Below, piece by piece: positions 19,011 through 26,518 of a stretch of DNA of 64,000 nucleotides. Positions within the stretch are counted from its first letter, which is position 1; the number at the start of each line of letters is the position of its first letter. The translations under genes were made by a program, and so were the position numbers. The stretch is from Paraburkholderia sabiae. Its GTDB lineage: Bacteria; Pseudomonadota; Gammaproteobacteria; Burkholderiales; Burkholderiaceae. The stretch lies in NCBI RefSeq assembly GCF_030412785.1, contig NZ_CP125296.1, positions 1,488,001 to 1,552,000 on the forward strand, in the 5' to 3' direction. The notes beneath the pieces were generated by a model, which saw only the letters and a list, made by a program, of their open reading frames with translations, did no database searches and was not told the DNA's origin.

Positions 19011-19741
19011 CAATGCCCGCCCGTTTCGATCGAGCGCTTCGCTTCCAGCAACACTGCACCGATCCGCTCGATCTGTTCTTCCATCCGGTGACGCGGCCCA
19101 GCGACGGCAATGCCGAGCACGTCGCGATTCACGTCGACGGGCACCGCGATCGCGAACACGTCGCTGACGCTCTCGCCGCGCGTGACGAAAAAGCCTTTTT
19201 CCCGCGAGTGCGCGATGTCGTCGAAAAGTTCGTCGGCCGTGGTCAGCGTGTTGTCCGTCACGCTAGGCAACGCGGCCTGCGCGAGAAAACGCCGTAACTC
19301 GCTCGCGTCGACGCGGCTCAGCATCGCTTTGCCGATCGAGGTCGAATGCAGCGGTTTCAGTGCGCCCGCCGCCGCGCTGTAGCGAATCGTCTGTGGCCCT
19401 TCAAGCACGCTCAGATAGACGATCTCGTCATGCTGCCGCTTGCCGACGATCACCGTCTCCTGGGTCGCGTCGCGCAGTGTCTGAAGTTGCGGCTCGATCC
19501 GTTCGAGGTACGGGTCGTTGGCGATGATCTTCGCCGCCATGTCGTACAGGCGTCGTGTGGGAAAGAGGTCTTTTCTGCGGCTGGTCAGATAGAGATAGCC
19601 GCGTTCGAGCAGCACGCGCACGATGCCGTGACTCGTACTCACAGGCAAACCCGCCGCTTCCGCGAGTTCGCTGAGCGTCAGCGGACGCCCTTCGGCCTCG
19701 AATGCTTCGAAGATGCCCAGTGCACGATCGGTTGGTTTCAT
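19010..19741 (-). CDS. IclR family transcriptional regulator
   Basis: 243 residues from ATG 19741 (MKPTDRALGIFEAF); earlier in-frame codons run through the operator region. An N-terminal winged helix (LTLSELAEAAGLPVSTSHGIVR) is followed by the IclR effector domain (LHSTSIGKAMLS, YFVTRGE-like GFFVTRGESV, GIAVAGPRHR). It is the first gene of the mutase operon and divergent from the MFS gene. Repeats of TTCGAAAT lie at both promoters, so it probably represses both units and responds to the imported acid or a CoA-linked intermediate. Confidence 0.92.
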   Translation of the reverse strand: MKPTDRALGIFEAFEAEGRPLTLSELAEAAGLPVSTSHGIVRVLLERGYLYLTSRRKDLFPTRRLYDMAAKIIANDPYLERIEPQLQTLRDATQETVIVGKRQHDEIVYLSVLEGPQTIRYSAAAGALKPLHSTSIGKAMLSRVDASELRRFLAQAALPSVTDNTLTTADELFDDIAHSREKGFFVTRGESVSDVFAIAVPVDVNRDVLGIAVAGPRHRMEEQIERIGAVLLEAKRSIETGGH

Positions 19742-19908
19742 TTTCGTATGTTCGAAAAATAATTTGGTATTTCGAAATTCAGTATAGGCCAATCGGCCCG
19801 ATGCGCCAGCGTCGCGTGCTAGTGGAAAGCCCTGGGAAATCGCATCCAGGATGCTGCCGCCCCTTACCGCACGCGGTTTTGACATGGGTCGACGCGCTTT
19901 GCGCTTTC

Positions 19909-19937
19909 TTGACACGTCAAAAACCGGCTCCTATAGT
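19909..19937 (+). promoter_or_regulatory. Sigma-70-type promoter of the MFS / amidohydrolase / aldolase operon
   Basis: TTGACA, exactly 17 bases, TATAGT. The predicted start falls just upstream of or inside the paired TTCGAAAT sites at 19949-19968, an arrangement typical of repression by steric block. Confidence 0.75.
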
Positions 19938-19948
19938 CGATCCATATA

Positions 19949-19968
19949 TTCGAAATTAGTTTCGAAAT
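19949..19968. promoter_or_regulatory. Probable IclR operator, MFS side
   Basis: ATTCGAAAT and TTCGAAAT, core starts 12 bp apart, at the predicted transcription start of the MFS operon. The same core occurs twice at 19751-19778 on the IclR side. Confidence 0.6.
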
Positions 19969-20104
19969 AGCGAAAAGTAAACGTCGACGACTTGCGAGCC
20001 CGGACAAACCCGGCCCGCTGAAGACGGCGCGCAAACGATTCGGATGACGAATCATTTGCGTGAGCGGATCGACTGCTGCGTCGACGCACGATCAGGAGAC
20101 AGAC

Positions 20105-21391
20105 ATGTGGATGTCGGAGCTCGACAAGACTGAGCGGCGCACCATGGCCGGCTGTTTTCTTGGCTGGACGCTCGATGCGCTCGACGTACAGGTCTACAGC
20201 TTCGTCATACCTACCTTGCTGATCGGATGGCACATCACGGCGGCTGAAGCGGGCATGCTCGGCACGGTGACGCTGCTCGCGTCGGCCGTCGGCGGATGGC
20301 TGAGCGGACTGGCCGCCGATCGCTTCGGTCGCGTCGCAGTGCTGCAGGCGACGATCCTCTGGTACGCGGTCTTCACCTTCGCCTGCGGCTTCACGCAGAG
20401 CTACGAGCAGCTTTTCATCTGCCGGGCGCTGCAAGGCTTCGGCTTCGGCGGGGAATGGGCGGCGGGCGCCGTGCTGATCGGCGAGACCGTGCGCGGTGTA
20501 TATCGCGGACGCGCGGTCGGCATCGTGCAGAGCGGATGGGCGGTGGGATGGGGACTCGCGGCGCTATTGTTCGGCCTGTTCTTCTCGATCATGCCCGAGC
20601 AACTCGCGTGGCGCGCGCTGTTCTGGGTCGGCCTCGCGCCCGCGCTGCTGGTGTTCTGGGTGCGCCGTCACGTGCCGGAATCGGGTGTCTTCACGAAAGG
20701 ACGGCGCGAGCGGCGCAATCGCGGCGTGCTGCGCCAGTTGCTGGCCATCTTTCACCTCGACTATCTCGCGACCACACTCAGGGTGTCCGCGCTTGCGACG
20801 GCATCGATCGGCGGCTCGTACACGTTCCTGATCTGGCTGCCGACGTATCTGAAGACGTCGCGCGGCCTCTCCGTCATTGGCACAACGGGCTATACGACGG
20901 TGATGATTCTCGGCGCGTTCGTCGGCTTTATTCTCGGCGCGTATCTGGCCGACTCGATCGGCCGCAAGAAAACCTTCATGGTCAGCGCGATCGGCTCGGC
21001 CGTCATCCTCGGCGCCTACATGCTCGCGCCGATCGGCAACGGCGCGATGCTCGTGCTCGGCTTCCCGCTCGGCCTGTGCGCGTTCATGATGTTTTCGCCG
21101 ATGGGCCCGTACATGACCGAACTCTTCCCGACGCGTATCCGCGCGGCCGGCCAGGGCTTCTGCTACAACTTCGGGCGCGGCATCGGCGCGCTCTTTCCCG
21201 CGCTGGTCGGCAAGCTGACGAGCGTGATGGGGCTCGGCAACGCGATCGCCGCGTTCGGTATCGCCGCGTATGCGCTGATGTTGCTCGCCGTGCTGCTGTT
21301 GCCCGAAACGCTCGGCAGACCGCTGCCCGACGACGCCGAACCGTCGCTGCAGGCCGAAGGCGGCGCGGCCAACAGCTATACGCCTTCCTGA
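20105..21391 (+). CDS. MFS transporter (metabolite:H+ symporter type)
   Basis: 428 residues from ATG 20105, preceded by AGGAGAC; an upstream in-frame GTG lacks this. Twelve hydrophobic segments. GWTLDALDVQVYSF in helix 1 and the loop motif GLAADRFGRV, repeated as YLADSIGRKK in the second half, are typical of the sugar/organic-acid symporter group that includes aromatic-acid, sialate and lactate carriers. It ends 25 bp before the amidohydrolase gene. With the TRAP system it gives this locus two importers, suggesting two related substrates or entry and exit. Confidence 0.9.
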   Translation: MWMSELDKTERRTMAGCFLGWTLDALDVQVYSFVIPTLLIGWHITAAEAGMLGTVTLLASAVGGWLSGLAADRFGRVAVLQATILWYAVFTFACGFTQSYEQLFICRALQGFGFGGEWAAGAVLIGETVRGVYRGRAVGIVQSGWAVGWGLAALLFGLFFSIMPEQLAWRALFWVGLAPALLVFWVRRHVPESGVFTKGRRERRNRGVLRQLLAIFHLDYLATTLRVSALATASIGGSYTFLIWLPTYLKTSRGLSVIGTTGYTTVMILGAFVGFILGAYLADSIGRKKTFMVSAIGSAVILGAYMLAPIGNGAMLVLGFPLGLCAFMMFSPMGPYMTELFPTRIRAAGQGFCYNFGRGIGALFPALVGKLTSVMGLGNAIAAFGIAAYALMLLAVLLLPETLGRPLPDDAEPSLQAEGGAANSYTPS

Positions 21392-21416
21392 GCGCCTACC
21401 TGAGCCCGTACGCCCT

Positions 21417-22286
21417 ATGACCGCAAGCTGCCAGCCACCAAGCGAGATCATCAAGCCGCCCGAGAACAAGGCGCCGCCCGGCGCGTGCGACTGCCACATT
21501 CATATCGTCGGGCCGCGCGAGCGCTTTCCGTTGAGCGAAAGCCGCGCTTATACGCCCGCCGACGCGTCGCTGCGCCAGTACGAGCATGTACAGGAAGTGC
21601 TCGGCACGCAGCGCGTCGTCATCGTGCAGCCGAGTTTCTATGGCACCGACAACCGCTGCACACTCGATGCCGTCGCGCACTTCGGTGTGCAGCGCAGCCG
21701 CGCGATCGTCGTGATTGATCCGGAGATCAGCGATGGGAATTTACGTGAGATGCACGACGCCGGCGCGCGGGGCGTGCGCGTCAACCTCGTAACACCGGGC
21801 GGTCCGCCCATCGCGCATCTGACGCAACTGGCGGAGAGAATCGCGCCGTTTGGCTGGCACACGCAGATCTACGCGAACGGCGAGGACCTGCCTGATCTGC
21901 TGCCGATTCTGCGCCGCTTGCCTACCGAAGTCGTCATCGATCACATGGGACAGATACCCGCTGCGTGGGGCACTGCGCATCCCGCTATCACCGCGTTGCG
22001 TGCATTGCTCGATGGCGGACGCGCGTGGCTCAAGCTATGCGCGTATCGATGTTCGAACGAGGGCTATCCGTTTCGCGATACCGATGCGCTTGCCACGTTG
22101 CTGGCGCGCGTCGCGACGGAGCGCTGCGTGTGGGGCACGGACTGGCCGCACCCGAACCTGGAAGGTACGCTCCCCGACGACGGCGAACTGCTCGATGCGC
22201 TGATGCGCTGGGCGCCGTCCCGCGATGCGCAGCAGCGTATCCTCGTGGATAACCCCGCGGCGCTTTATGGCTTCGCCACGTCATGA
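21417..22286 (+). CDS. Amidohydrolase-fold lactonase (2-pyrone-4,6-dicarboxylate hydrolase / galactarolactone isomerase-like)
   Basis: 289 residues, TIM-barrel amidohydrolase. The H-x-H motif is in CDCHIHIVG at about residue 26, and a distal WGTDWPHPNL motif carries the active-site Asp. Both are characteristic of the LigI group, which hydrolyses 2-pyrone-4,6-dicarboxylate, and of related lactone isomerases. It follows the MFS gene and precedes the class II aldolase, so an imported lactone may be opened here. Substrate not proven. Confidence 0.85.
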   Translation: MTASCQPPSEIIKPPENKAPPGACDCHIHIVGPRERFPLSESRAYTPADASLRQYEHVQEVLGTQRVVIVQPSFYGTDNRCTLDAVAHFGVQRSRAIVVIDPEISDGNLREMHDAGARGVRVNLVTPGGPPIAHLTQLAERIAPFGWHTQIYANGEDLPDLLPILRRLPTEVVIDHMGQIPAAWGTAHPAITALRALLDGGRAWLKLCAYRCSNEGYPFRDTDALATLLARVATERCVWGTDWPHPNLEGTLPDDGELLDALMRWAPSRDAQQRILVDNPAALYGFATS

Positions 22287-22317
22287 GCCCTGTTATCGAA
22301 TGAATCTGGAGACGAAC

Positions 22318-23097
22318 ATGCTGAGGGAACAACAGATGCCGTCCAACGTGAAGTCGACAGTATCGGACGTGGAATGGAACACACGCGTCGATCTGGCCGC
22401 GTGCTATCGGCTGATGCCGTATTTCGGCTTGAGCGATCTCGTGTACAACCACATCACCGCACGTATTCCCGGCGACGACACGCGGTTGCTGATCAACCCG
22501 TATGGCTTTATGTATGAGGAGATCACGGCGTCGAGCCTGATCACGATCGATATCGACGGCAACGTGCTGTTCAATCCGAACGAGGGCACGTATGGCGTGA
22601 ATGCCGCCGGTTATGTGATCCACAGCGCGGTGCATGCAGCGAGGCATGACGTGAATTGCGTGATTCACACGCATAGCCGCGGCGGACTTGCTGTGTCGGC
22701 GCTATCGTGCGGACTGCTGCCGCTTACGCAAACGGCGATGCGTTTTAGTCCCGTCGCGTATCACGACTATCAGGGCGTCGCGATCGATCTCGAAGAGCGC
22801 AAGACGCTCGCCGAAGACCTCGGTAACGCCGAAGCGATGATCCTGCGAAATCACGGATTGCTTGTCGCGAGCGCGTCGATTCCGCAAGCCTTCAATGCCA
22901 TTTACTGGCTCGAAAACGCGTGCCGTGCGCAGGTTGATGCGATGGCGTGCAATACCGACCTTCATTTGCCGCCGCAGGACGTCATCGACAAGACCGCGCA
23001 TCTCTACAAGCCGGAAACACGCCGCCCTTATGGCGAAATGGAATGGCCTGCAATGCTGCGCTTTCTCGACCGGCGGGATCCGTCGTATCGGAACTAG
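22318..23097 (+). CDS. Class II aldolase/adducin family protein
   Basis: 259 residues from ATG 22318, with TCTGGAGAC upstream; two other in-frame ATGs lie 18 bases either side. Zinc ligands are visible as H-x-H in VIHTHSRGG and a third His in ILRNHGLLV, as in fuculose-phosphate aldolases and many class II aldolase-like proteins of catabolic operons. FGLSDLVYNHIT near residue 40 is a common opening. Third gene of the plus-strand unit; it probably cleaves or decarboxylates the product of the upstream hydrolase. Confidence 0.88.
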   Translation: MLREQQMPSNVKSTVSDVEWNTRVDLAACYRLMPYFGLSDLVYNHITARIPGDDTRLLINPYGFMYEEITASSLITIDIDGNVLFNPNEGTYGVNAAGYVIHSAVHAARHDVNCVIHTHSRGGLAVSALSCGLLPLTQTAMRFSPVAYHDYQGVAIDLEERKTLAEDLGNAEAMILRNHGLLVASASIPQAFNAIYWLENACRAQVDAMACNTDLHLPPQDVIDKTAHLYKPETRRPYGEMEWPAMLRFLDRRDPSYRN

Positions 23098-23109
23098 CGC
23101 GGCGCAGTA

Positions 23110-23247
23110 TCAGTACGGCCGACGATGCGATTCAGCGACGATTTCGCAGACTTCGAGGTGAACACGCCACGCGTCGACCAGAAATTCGCGTACGCGGGCA
23201 AAGAAACCGCCTTTGGCGGCGGGCGTCGTGGCAGATGCGTAGTTCAT
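23110..23247 (-). CDS. Small hypothetical protein, 45 residues
   Basis: Read directly from the sequence: ATG 23247 with AAAGGAGT 6 bases upstream, stop TGA at 23112-23110. The predicted protein is MNYASATTPAAKGGFF, then an amphipathic Arg/Trp-containing segment (VREFLVDAWRVHLE) and the end ESHRRPY. No family recognised. Support comes from the strong ribosome-binding site and a well-formed promoter with a palindromic operator directly upstream (23274-23328). It overlaps no other gene. Confidence 0.6.
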   Translation of the reverse strand: MNYASATTPAAKGGFFARVREFLVDAWRVHLEVCEIVAESHRRPY

Positions 23248-23273
23248 TGCAGACTCCTTTTGCAAACTGATTA

Positions 23274-23328
23274 AGGGTTAGTGCCTAGGTATTAACCCTA
23301 TAGTACACCCGTTCATGGTGCATTGCAA
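23274..23328 (-). promoter_or_regulatory. Promoter with near-perfect 26-bp palindromic operator
   Basis: On the minus strand: TTGCAA (23328-23323), 17-bp spacer, TACTAT (23305-23300), directly followed by a palindrome at 23299-23274. The palindrome has outer arms AGGGTTA / TAACCCT and a CCTAGG centre, with only two mismatched positions per half. The palindrome covers the expected start site, so a dimeric repressor probably controls the 45-residue gene. Confidence 0.7.
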
Positions 23329-23510
23329 AATAAACTGCGAGTCTGACTGCAAGAGGGCGCGCCCTGCCCCCAAAAACCCTCGGCCGTTCAGGGCTACGAC
23401 CGGGGAAAACCGTCCCGACTCCACGGCTTACGAGGACGCTAAAGGATCGTCGGGAACGGTGTGCGCAGTGCTGCTGAAAGCCTGATAGCCCCTTCACTGG
23501 CGGGCACAAC

Positions 23511-23547
23511 ACTGAGGCGGCGACGTACGGAACGCCGCTGCCTCAGT
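23511..23547 (-). terminator. fliC: Hairpin after the flagellin gene
   Basis: Arms ACTGAGGCGGCG (23511-23522) and CGCCGCTGCCTCAGT (23533-23547), pairing apart from one bulge, 22 bp past the flagellin stop. No run of T follows on the minus strand, so it is a probable but not classical terminator. Confidence 0.55.
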
Positions 23548-23568
23548 TCAAACGATCAACCAGCGCGA

Positions 23569-24387
23569 TTACTGGAGCAGCTTGAGAACCTGCTGCGGCA
23601 TCGAGTTCGCTTGCGCGAGCACCGAGATACCAGCCTGTTGCAGAACCTGAGCCTTCGACAGGTTCGCCGTTTCCGTCGCGAAGTCCGCGTCGGTGATCTG
23701 CGAACGTGCTGCGCTCATGTTCGTTGCTTGCGTGTTCGTCGTCGAGATTGCAGCCTGGAACGTGTTCTGCGTTGCGCCCAGCGTTGCCTGGAACGTGTTC
23801 ACGCTCGTCAGAACCGTGTCGATCGTGCTCATTGCTGCCTGAGCGCCCGAAGCCGTCGAAACCGACACGCCGTTGACGCCGAGGCTCGTCGCGTCCCACT
23901 TCTGCGAACCGAAGTTTGCCGTGATCTGCTGGCCGTTGAACGCGCCGATCTGGAAGTTGACGGAGCCGATGCCGTTCAGCACTTGCGCGCCGTTGAACGT
24001 CGTTTGTTGCGCAACACGCGTGATTTCGTTCAGACGCGTCGACACTTCCGACTGGAGGTTGGCCAGTGCGTTCGAGTCGAGCGAGCCGTCGCCTGCTTCC
24101 ACTGCCAGCTGGCGAATACGTTGCAGGTTGTCGACGACCGATTGCAGTGCGCCGTTCGTGGTTTGCACCATCGAAATGCCGTTGTTGGCGTTGGCGGCAC
24201 CTTGCGTCAGTGCGTTGATCGACGCCGTTTGCGTCGTCGAAATCGCGAGACCTGCTGCATCGTCAGCAGCCGTGTTCACACGCTTGCCCGACGACAGACG
24301 GTTGATTGCTTGCGACAGTGCGCTTTGCGAACCCGACAGGTTGTTTTGTGCGGTCAGCGAAGCGATGTTGGTGTTGATGTTCAGCAT
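23569..24387 (-). CDS. fliC: Flagellin
   Basis: 272 residues from ATG 24387 with GGGGAAAG upstream. The N-terminus MLNINTNIASLTAQNNL and the C-terminus ANSMPQQVLKLLQ are the conserved D0/D1 helices that polymerise into the filament; the central variable domain is short (about residues 140-190), giving a minimal flagellin. Exported by the flagellar type III system, so no signal peptide. No other flagellar genes lie nearby, as is common for fliC in Burkholderiales. A sigma-28 promoter lies at 24469-24495 and a leader hairpin at 24406-24426. Confidence 0.97.
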   Translation of the reverse strand: MLNINTNIASLTAQNNLSGSQSALSQAINRLSSGKRVNTAADDAAGLAISTTQTASINALTQGAANANNGISMVQTTNGALQSVVDNLQRIRQLAVEAGDGSLDSNALANLQSEVSTRLNEITRVAQQTTFNGAQVLNGIGSVNFQIGAFNGQQITANFGSQKWDATSLGVNGVSVSTASGAQAAMSTIDTVLTSVNTFQATLGATQNTFQAAISTTNTQATNMSAARSQITDADFATETANLSKAQVLQQAGISVLAQANSMPQQVLKLLQ

Positions 24388-24405
24388 TTCTTTCCCCAAT
24401 TCAGA

Positions 24406-24426
24406 TTGCCGTCCACTTGACGGCAA
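24406..24426 (-). promoter_or_regulatory. Leader hairpin just upstream of the flagellin ribosome-binding site
   Basis: Perfect 8-bp stem (TTGCCGTC with GACGGCAA) and a 5-base loop, ending 18 bases before the start codon. On the transcript the loop/stem junction carries GUGGA, resembling a CsrA GGA site; a second G-rich segment is the ribosome-binding site itself. Possible translational control. Confidence 0.5.
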
Positions 24427-24468
24427 CAAGCGGTGCCATCCGATAGCACGATCAAGCTTGCTTCAAGG

Positions 24469-24495
24469 ATTACGGCTGGAATCTCCGTACCTTTA
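24469..24495 (-). promoter_or_regulatory. Sigma-28 (FliA) promoter of flagellin
   Basis: Minus strand: TAAAG (24495-24491), 14 bases, then GCCGTAAT (24476-24469). The enterobacterial consensus is TAAAGTTT, 11 bases, GCCGATAA, which gives the same 14-base distance. It predicts a leader of about 75 nt. Confidence 0.85.
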
Positions 24496-24568
24496 CCGCT
24501 GCGTTGCATTTTTATTTCTGGGGACGCAAGCGGAAGAATGAGGGGACAGAATCACTCGTTCTGCGGCT

Positions 24569-24601
24569 GTGAGCGCTGTTTGCAGAAGCCACAGCGCTCA
24601 C
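24569..24601. terminator. Strong hairpin between the secreted small protein gene and flagellin
   Basis: Perfect 11-bp stem (GTGAGCGCTGT with ACAGCGCTCAC), 11-base loop, 17 bp past the stop of the gene at 24618. The plus-strand side is followed by a T-rich stretch; the minus-strand side is not. Probably separates the two minus-strand genes. Confidence 0.55.
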
Positions 24602-24617
24602 CCAATCCTTCTTTTTC

Positions 24618-24872
24618 TTAACTCGACTGTTTCGCCGATGACGTCGCTTTCGGCATCGCGCCGCTCTGCACGAGACGCGCATCTTCCTGCGTCACAGCGC
24701 CCACGTATTTCCAGCCGTCGGGCAGCTTCACGAACGTGTAGCCCGTGGGCGTATCGACATAAACCGTGAACACGGGCGAGTCAGCCTTTGCCTCCGAAAC
24801 CGCTTGCGCGTGCGACAGCATCGGCGCGGCGAGCAGCAAGGCGGCAAAAAGTGACGAGAAAATCGGCTTCAT
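24618..24872 (-). CDS. Small secreted hypothetical protein
   Basis: 84 residues, ATG 24872 with GGAGTG upstream. A signal peptide (MKPIFSSLFAALLLAAPMLSHA) leaves a mature periplasmic or secreted protein of about 62 residues with one compact region (VYVDTPTGYTFVKLPDGWKYVG) and a Ser/Lys-rich tail. No known domain recognised; the pattern is common for orphan envelope proteins in Burkholderia-like genomes. Confidence 0.75.
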   Translation of the reverse strand: MKPIFSSLFAALLLAAPMLSHAQAVSEAKADSPVFTVYVDTPTGYTFVKLPDGWKYVGAVTQEDARLVQSGAMPKATSSAKQSS

Positions 24873-25051
24873 TCCACACTCCTTTAGACGTTAAAGCGCC
24901 GCGCATGATATCCGATCGTTCGCCGCGCTATTTCTGTGACGACCATTACAAATATTGAAGCACGACCGGATTGTCGCGTCCATAATTTTGTTATGATCGA
25001 CATAGAATTCAGTTTTCGTGATTTGACGACAATCGGTCGATGGGAGCGGAG

Positions 25052-25675
25052 ATGGAGCCAGCCAGTTTGGGCGAAGCGAAAGGACGTGGCAGGCCCAGAG
25101 CATTCGAACGCACCGCCGCGCTCAGGAGCGCGATGGATCTCTTCTGGGCAAAGGGCTTCGACATGTGCTCGATGTCGGATCTCGTCGACGCCATGGGCGT
25201 CAACTCGCCCAGCATCTACGCGGCGTTCGGCAACAAGGAAAGCCTCTATCGCGAGGCAATCGAGCTATACGTGCGTGCCGAAGGCGGCGCGGCGCTCCGG
25301 AAGTTCGAATCGGGCGTTACGTTGCGCGAAAGCCTCGAGACCATGTTCGAGACGAGCATCGATCTCTTCACAGGAGGACAGCGCTCTCGCGGTTGCATGA
25401 TTTTTCTCGGCGGCGCGGGGATCGGCGCGGAGCACGTCGAGTTGCGCAACTTCCTTCAGGAGTTGCGGCTGAAGGTTGCCCGGACGGTCGAAAAGCGCCT
25501 GAAAAAAGCCGTCGAACAAGGCGAACTCGTCCATCACTCGGACGCTGTAGCGCTGGCAACCTTGTGCATGTCGGTGTTCTGCGGCCTGTCCGTCCAGGCC
25601 GCCGACGGCGCCAGCAAACGCAAGCTGCGTGCCGGCGTTGCGCAATTGCTGGCGATGATTCCTTTCAATGAATGA
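25052..25675 (+). CDS. TetR family transcriptional regulator
   Basis: 207 residues from ATG 25052, which has GGGAG upstream; an in-frame ATG at 25040 lacks it. Residues about 10-60 form the TetR helix-turn-helix (AMDLFWAKGFDMCSMSDLVDAMG, then SIYAAFGNKESLYREAIE). The C-terminal half is the variable ligand domain (SRGCMIFLGGAGIG). The style fits the AcrR/YxaF-type repressors. No divergent partner other than the small secreted protein gene (24872), 179 bp away, so the target is uncertain. Confidence 0.9.
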   Translation: MEPASLGEAKGRGRPRAFERTAALRSAMDLFWAKGFDMCSMSDLVDAMGVNSPSIYAAFGNKESLYREAIELYVRAEGGAALRKFESGVTLRESLETMFETSIDLFTGGQRSRGCMIFLGGAGIGAEHVELRNFLQELRLKVARTVEKRLKKAVEQGELVHHSDAVALATLCMSVFCGLSVQAADGASKRKLRAGVAQLLAMIPFNE

Positions 25676-25867
25676 GCAAACGTCCGGCATCGTCCGTCGC
25701 CAGGCTTTTTTGCATTACAGCGGCCACAGATTCGTTTAACCCAGTAGATGGCCGCTGGTCCGTCGTCGAAACAGGCTGCCATTCGGTTGCGCGACCCGAA
25801 ACGATCCGTGCTGCGGCATCGCTCGCGCGTTGCGCGAGCAGTGTGCTCGATAGGTAACGGAGGAGTT

Positions 25868-26497
25868 ATGTTAGACGCTGATTCCATCAAGCGTGTCTTC
25901 CCGCGCTGCAAATCGCCTCACGCATGGGCAAACAGTCTGAATACCGCGCTGCCGAAGTTCGGCATCAATACGCCGGATCGTATCGCCAGCTTTCTTGCGC
26001 AGACGGGCTACGAGTCGGGTCAGTTCAACAACCTCGAAGAGAACCTCAACTACAGCGCCGCCGCGTTGATGCGGGCGTGGCCGAAGCGTTTTCCGAATGA
26101 AGCAGCGGCCCAGCCTTATATCAACAATCCGAGAAAACTGGCGGATTTCGTCTACGCCAACCGGATGGGCAATGGCAACGAGCAAAGCGATGACGGCTAT
26201 GTCTTTCGCGGACGAGGGCTCATCCAGCTCACCGGGCGCAGCAATTACGCAGCGGTTGCAAAAGTGATCGATGCAAAACTTCTCGAACAGCCGGATCTTC
26301 TCGTGCAGCCCGACTATGCCTGTTCAAGCGCCGCGTGGTATTGGCAAAGCCGCGGCCTCAACGAACTGGCGGACGACCGCACGGACGATAACGACCTCGA
26401 AGACTTTGCGGAAATCACGCGTCGCATCAATGGGGGAACGATCGGCATCAAGGACCGGTTCGCGTTGTACAAGCAGGTGATCGCCGTGATTCACTGA
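25868..26497 (+). CDS. Glycoside hydrolase family 19 protein (chitinase/endolysin type)
   Basis: 209 residues from ATG 25868 with AGGAGTT upstream. It is a single GH19 domain: QTGYESGQFNN holds the catalytic acid Glu49, EENLNYSAAAL follows with the second acidic pair at 57-58, and RGRGLIQLTGRSNY and TRRINGG are family signatures. GH19 enzymes cut chitin or peptidoglycan glycan strands. There is no signal peptide and no binding domain, as in phage endolysins. No holin, spanin or other phage gene is nearby, so it may be a stray lysis gene or a secretion-system effector. Confidence 0.9.
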   Translation: MLDADSIKRVFPRCKSPHAWANSLNTALPKFGINTPDRIASFLAQTGYESGQFNNLEENLNYSAAALMRAWPKRFPNEAAAQPYINNPRKLADFVYANRMGNGNEQSDDGYVFRGRGLIQLTGRSNYAAVAKVIDAKLLEQPDLLVQPDYACSSAAWYWQSRGLNELADDRTDDNDLEDFAEITRRINGGTIGIKDRFALYKQVIAVIH

Positions 26498-26518
26498 ACG
26501 GCTGCGGCAAGCGCGCAT

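Larger units (their letters stand above)
19742..20104. promoter_or_regulatory. Divergent IclR / MFS regulatory region
   Basis: The 363-bp gap contains no gene. Plus-strand promoter: TTGACA at 19909-19914, 17-bp spacer, TATAGT at 19932-19937. Just downstream are two TTCGAA cores at 19949-19954 and 19961-19966. On the IclR side a minus-strand TATACT lies at 19786-19781 with a poor -35, and two more TTCGAA cores at 19751-19756 and 19771-19776. The shared motif TTCGAAAT / ATTTCGAA is the likely IclR operator for both directions. Confidence 0.75.
23248..23568. other. Intergenic region between the small gene and flagellin
   Basis: About 320 bp. It contains the promoter/operator at 23274-23328 and the flagellin terminator-like hairpin at 23511-23547. 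Between them no gene is supported. Confidence 0.55.
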
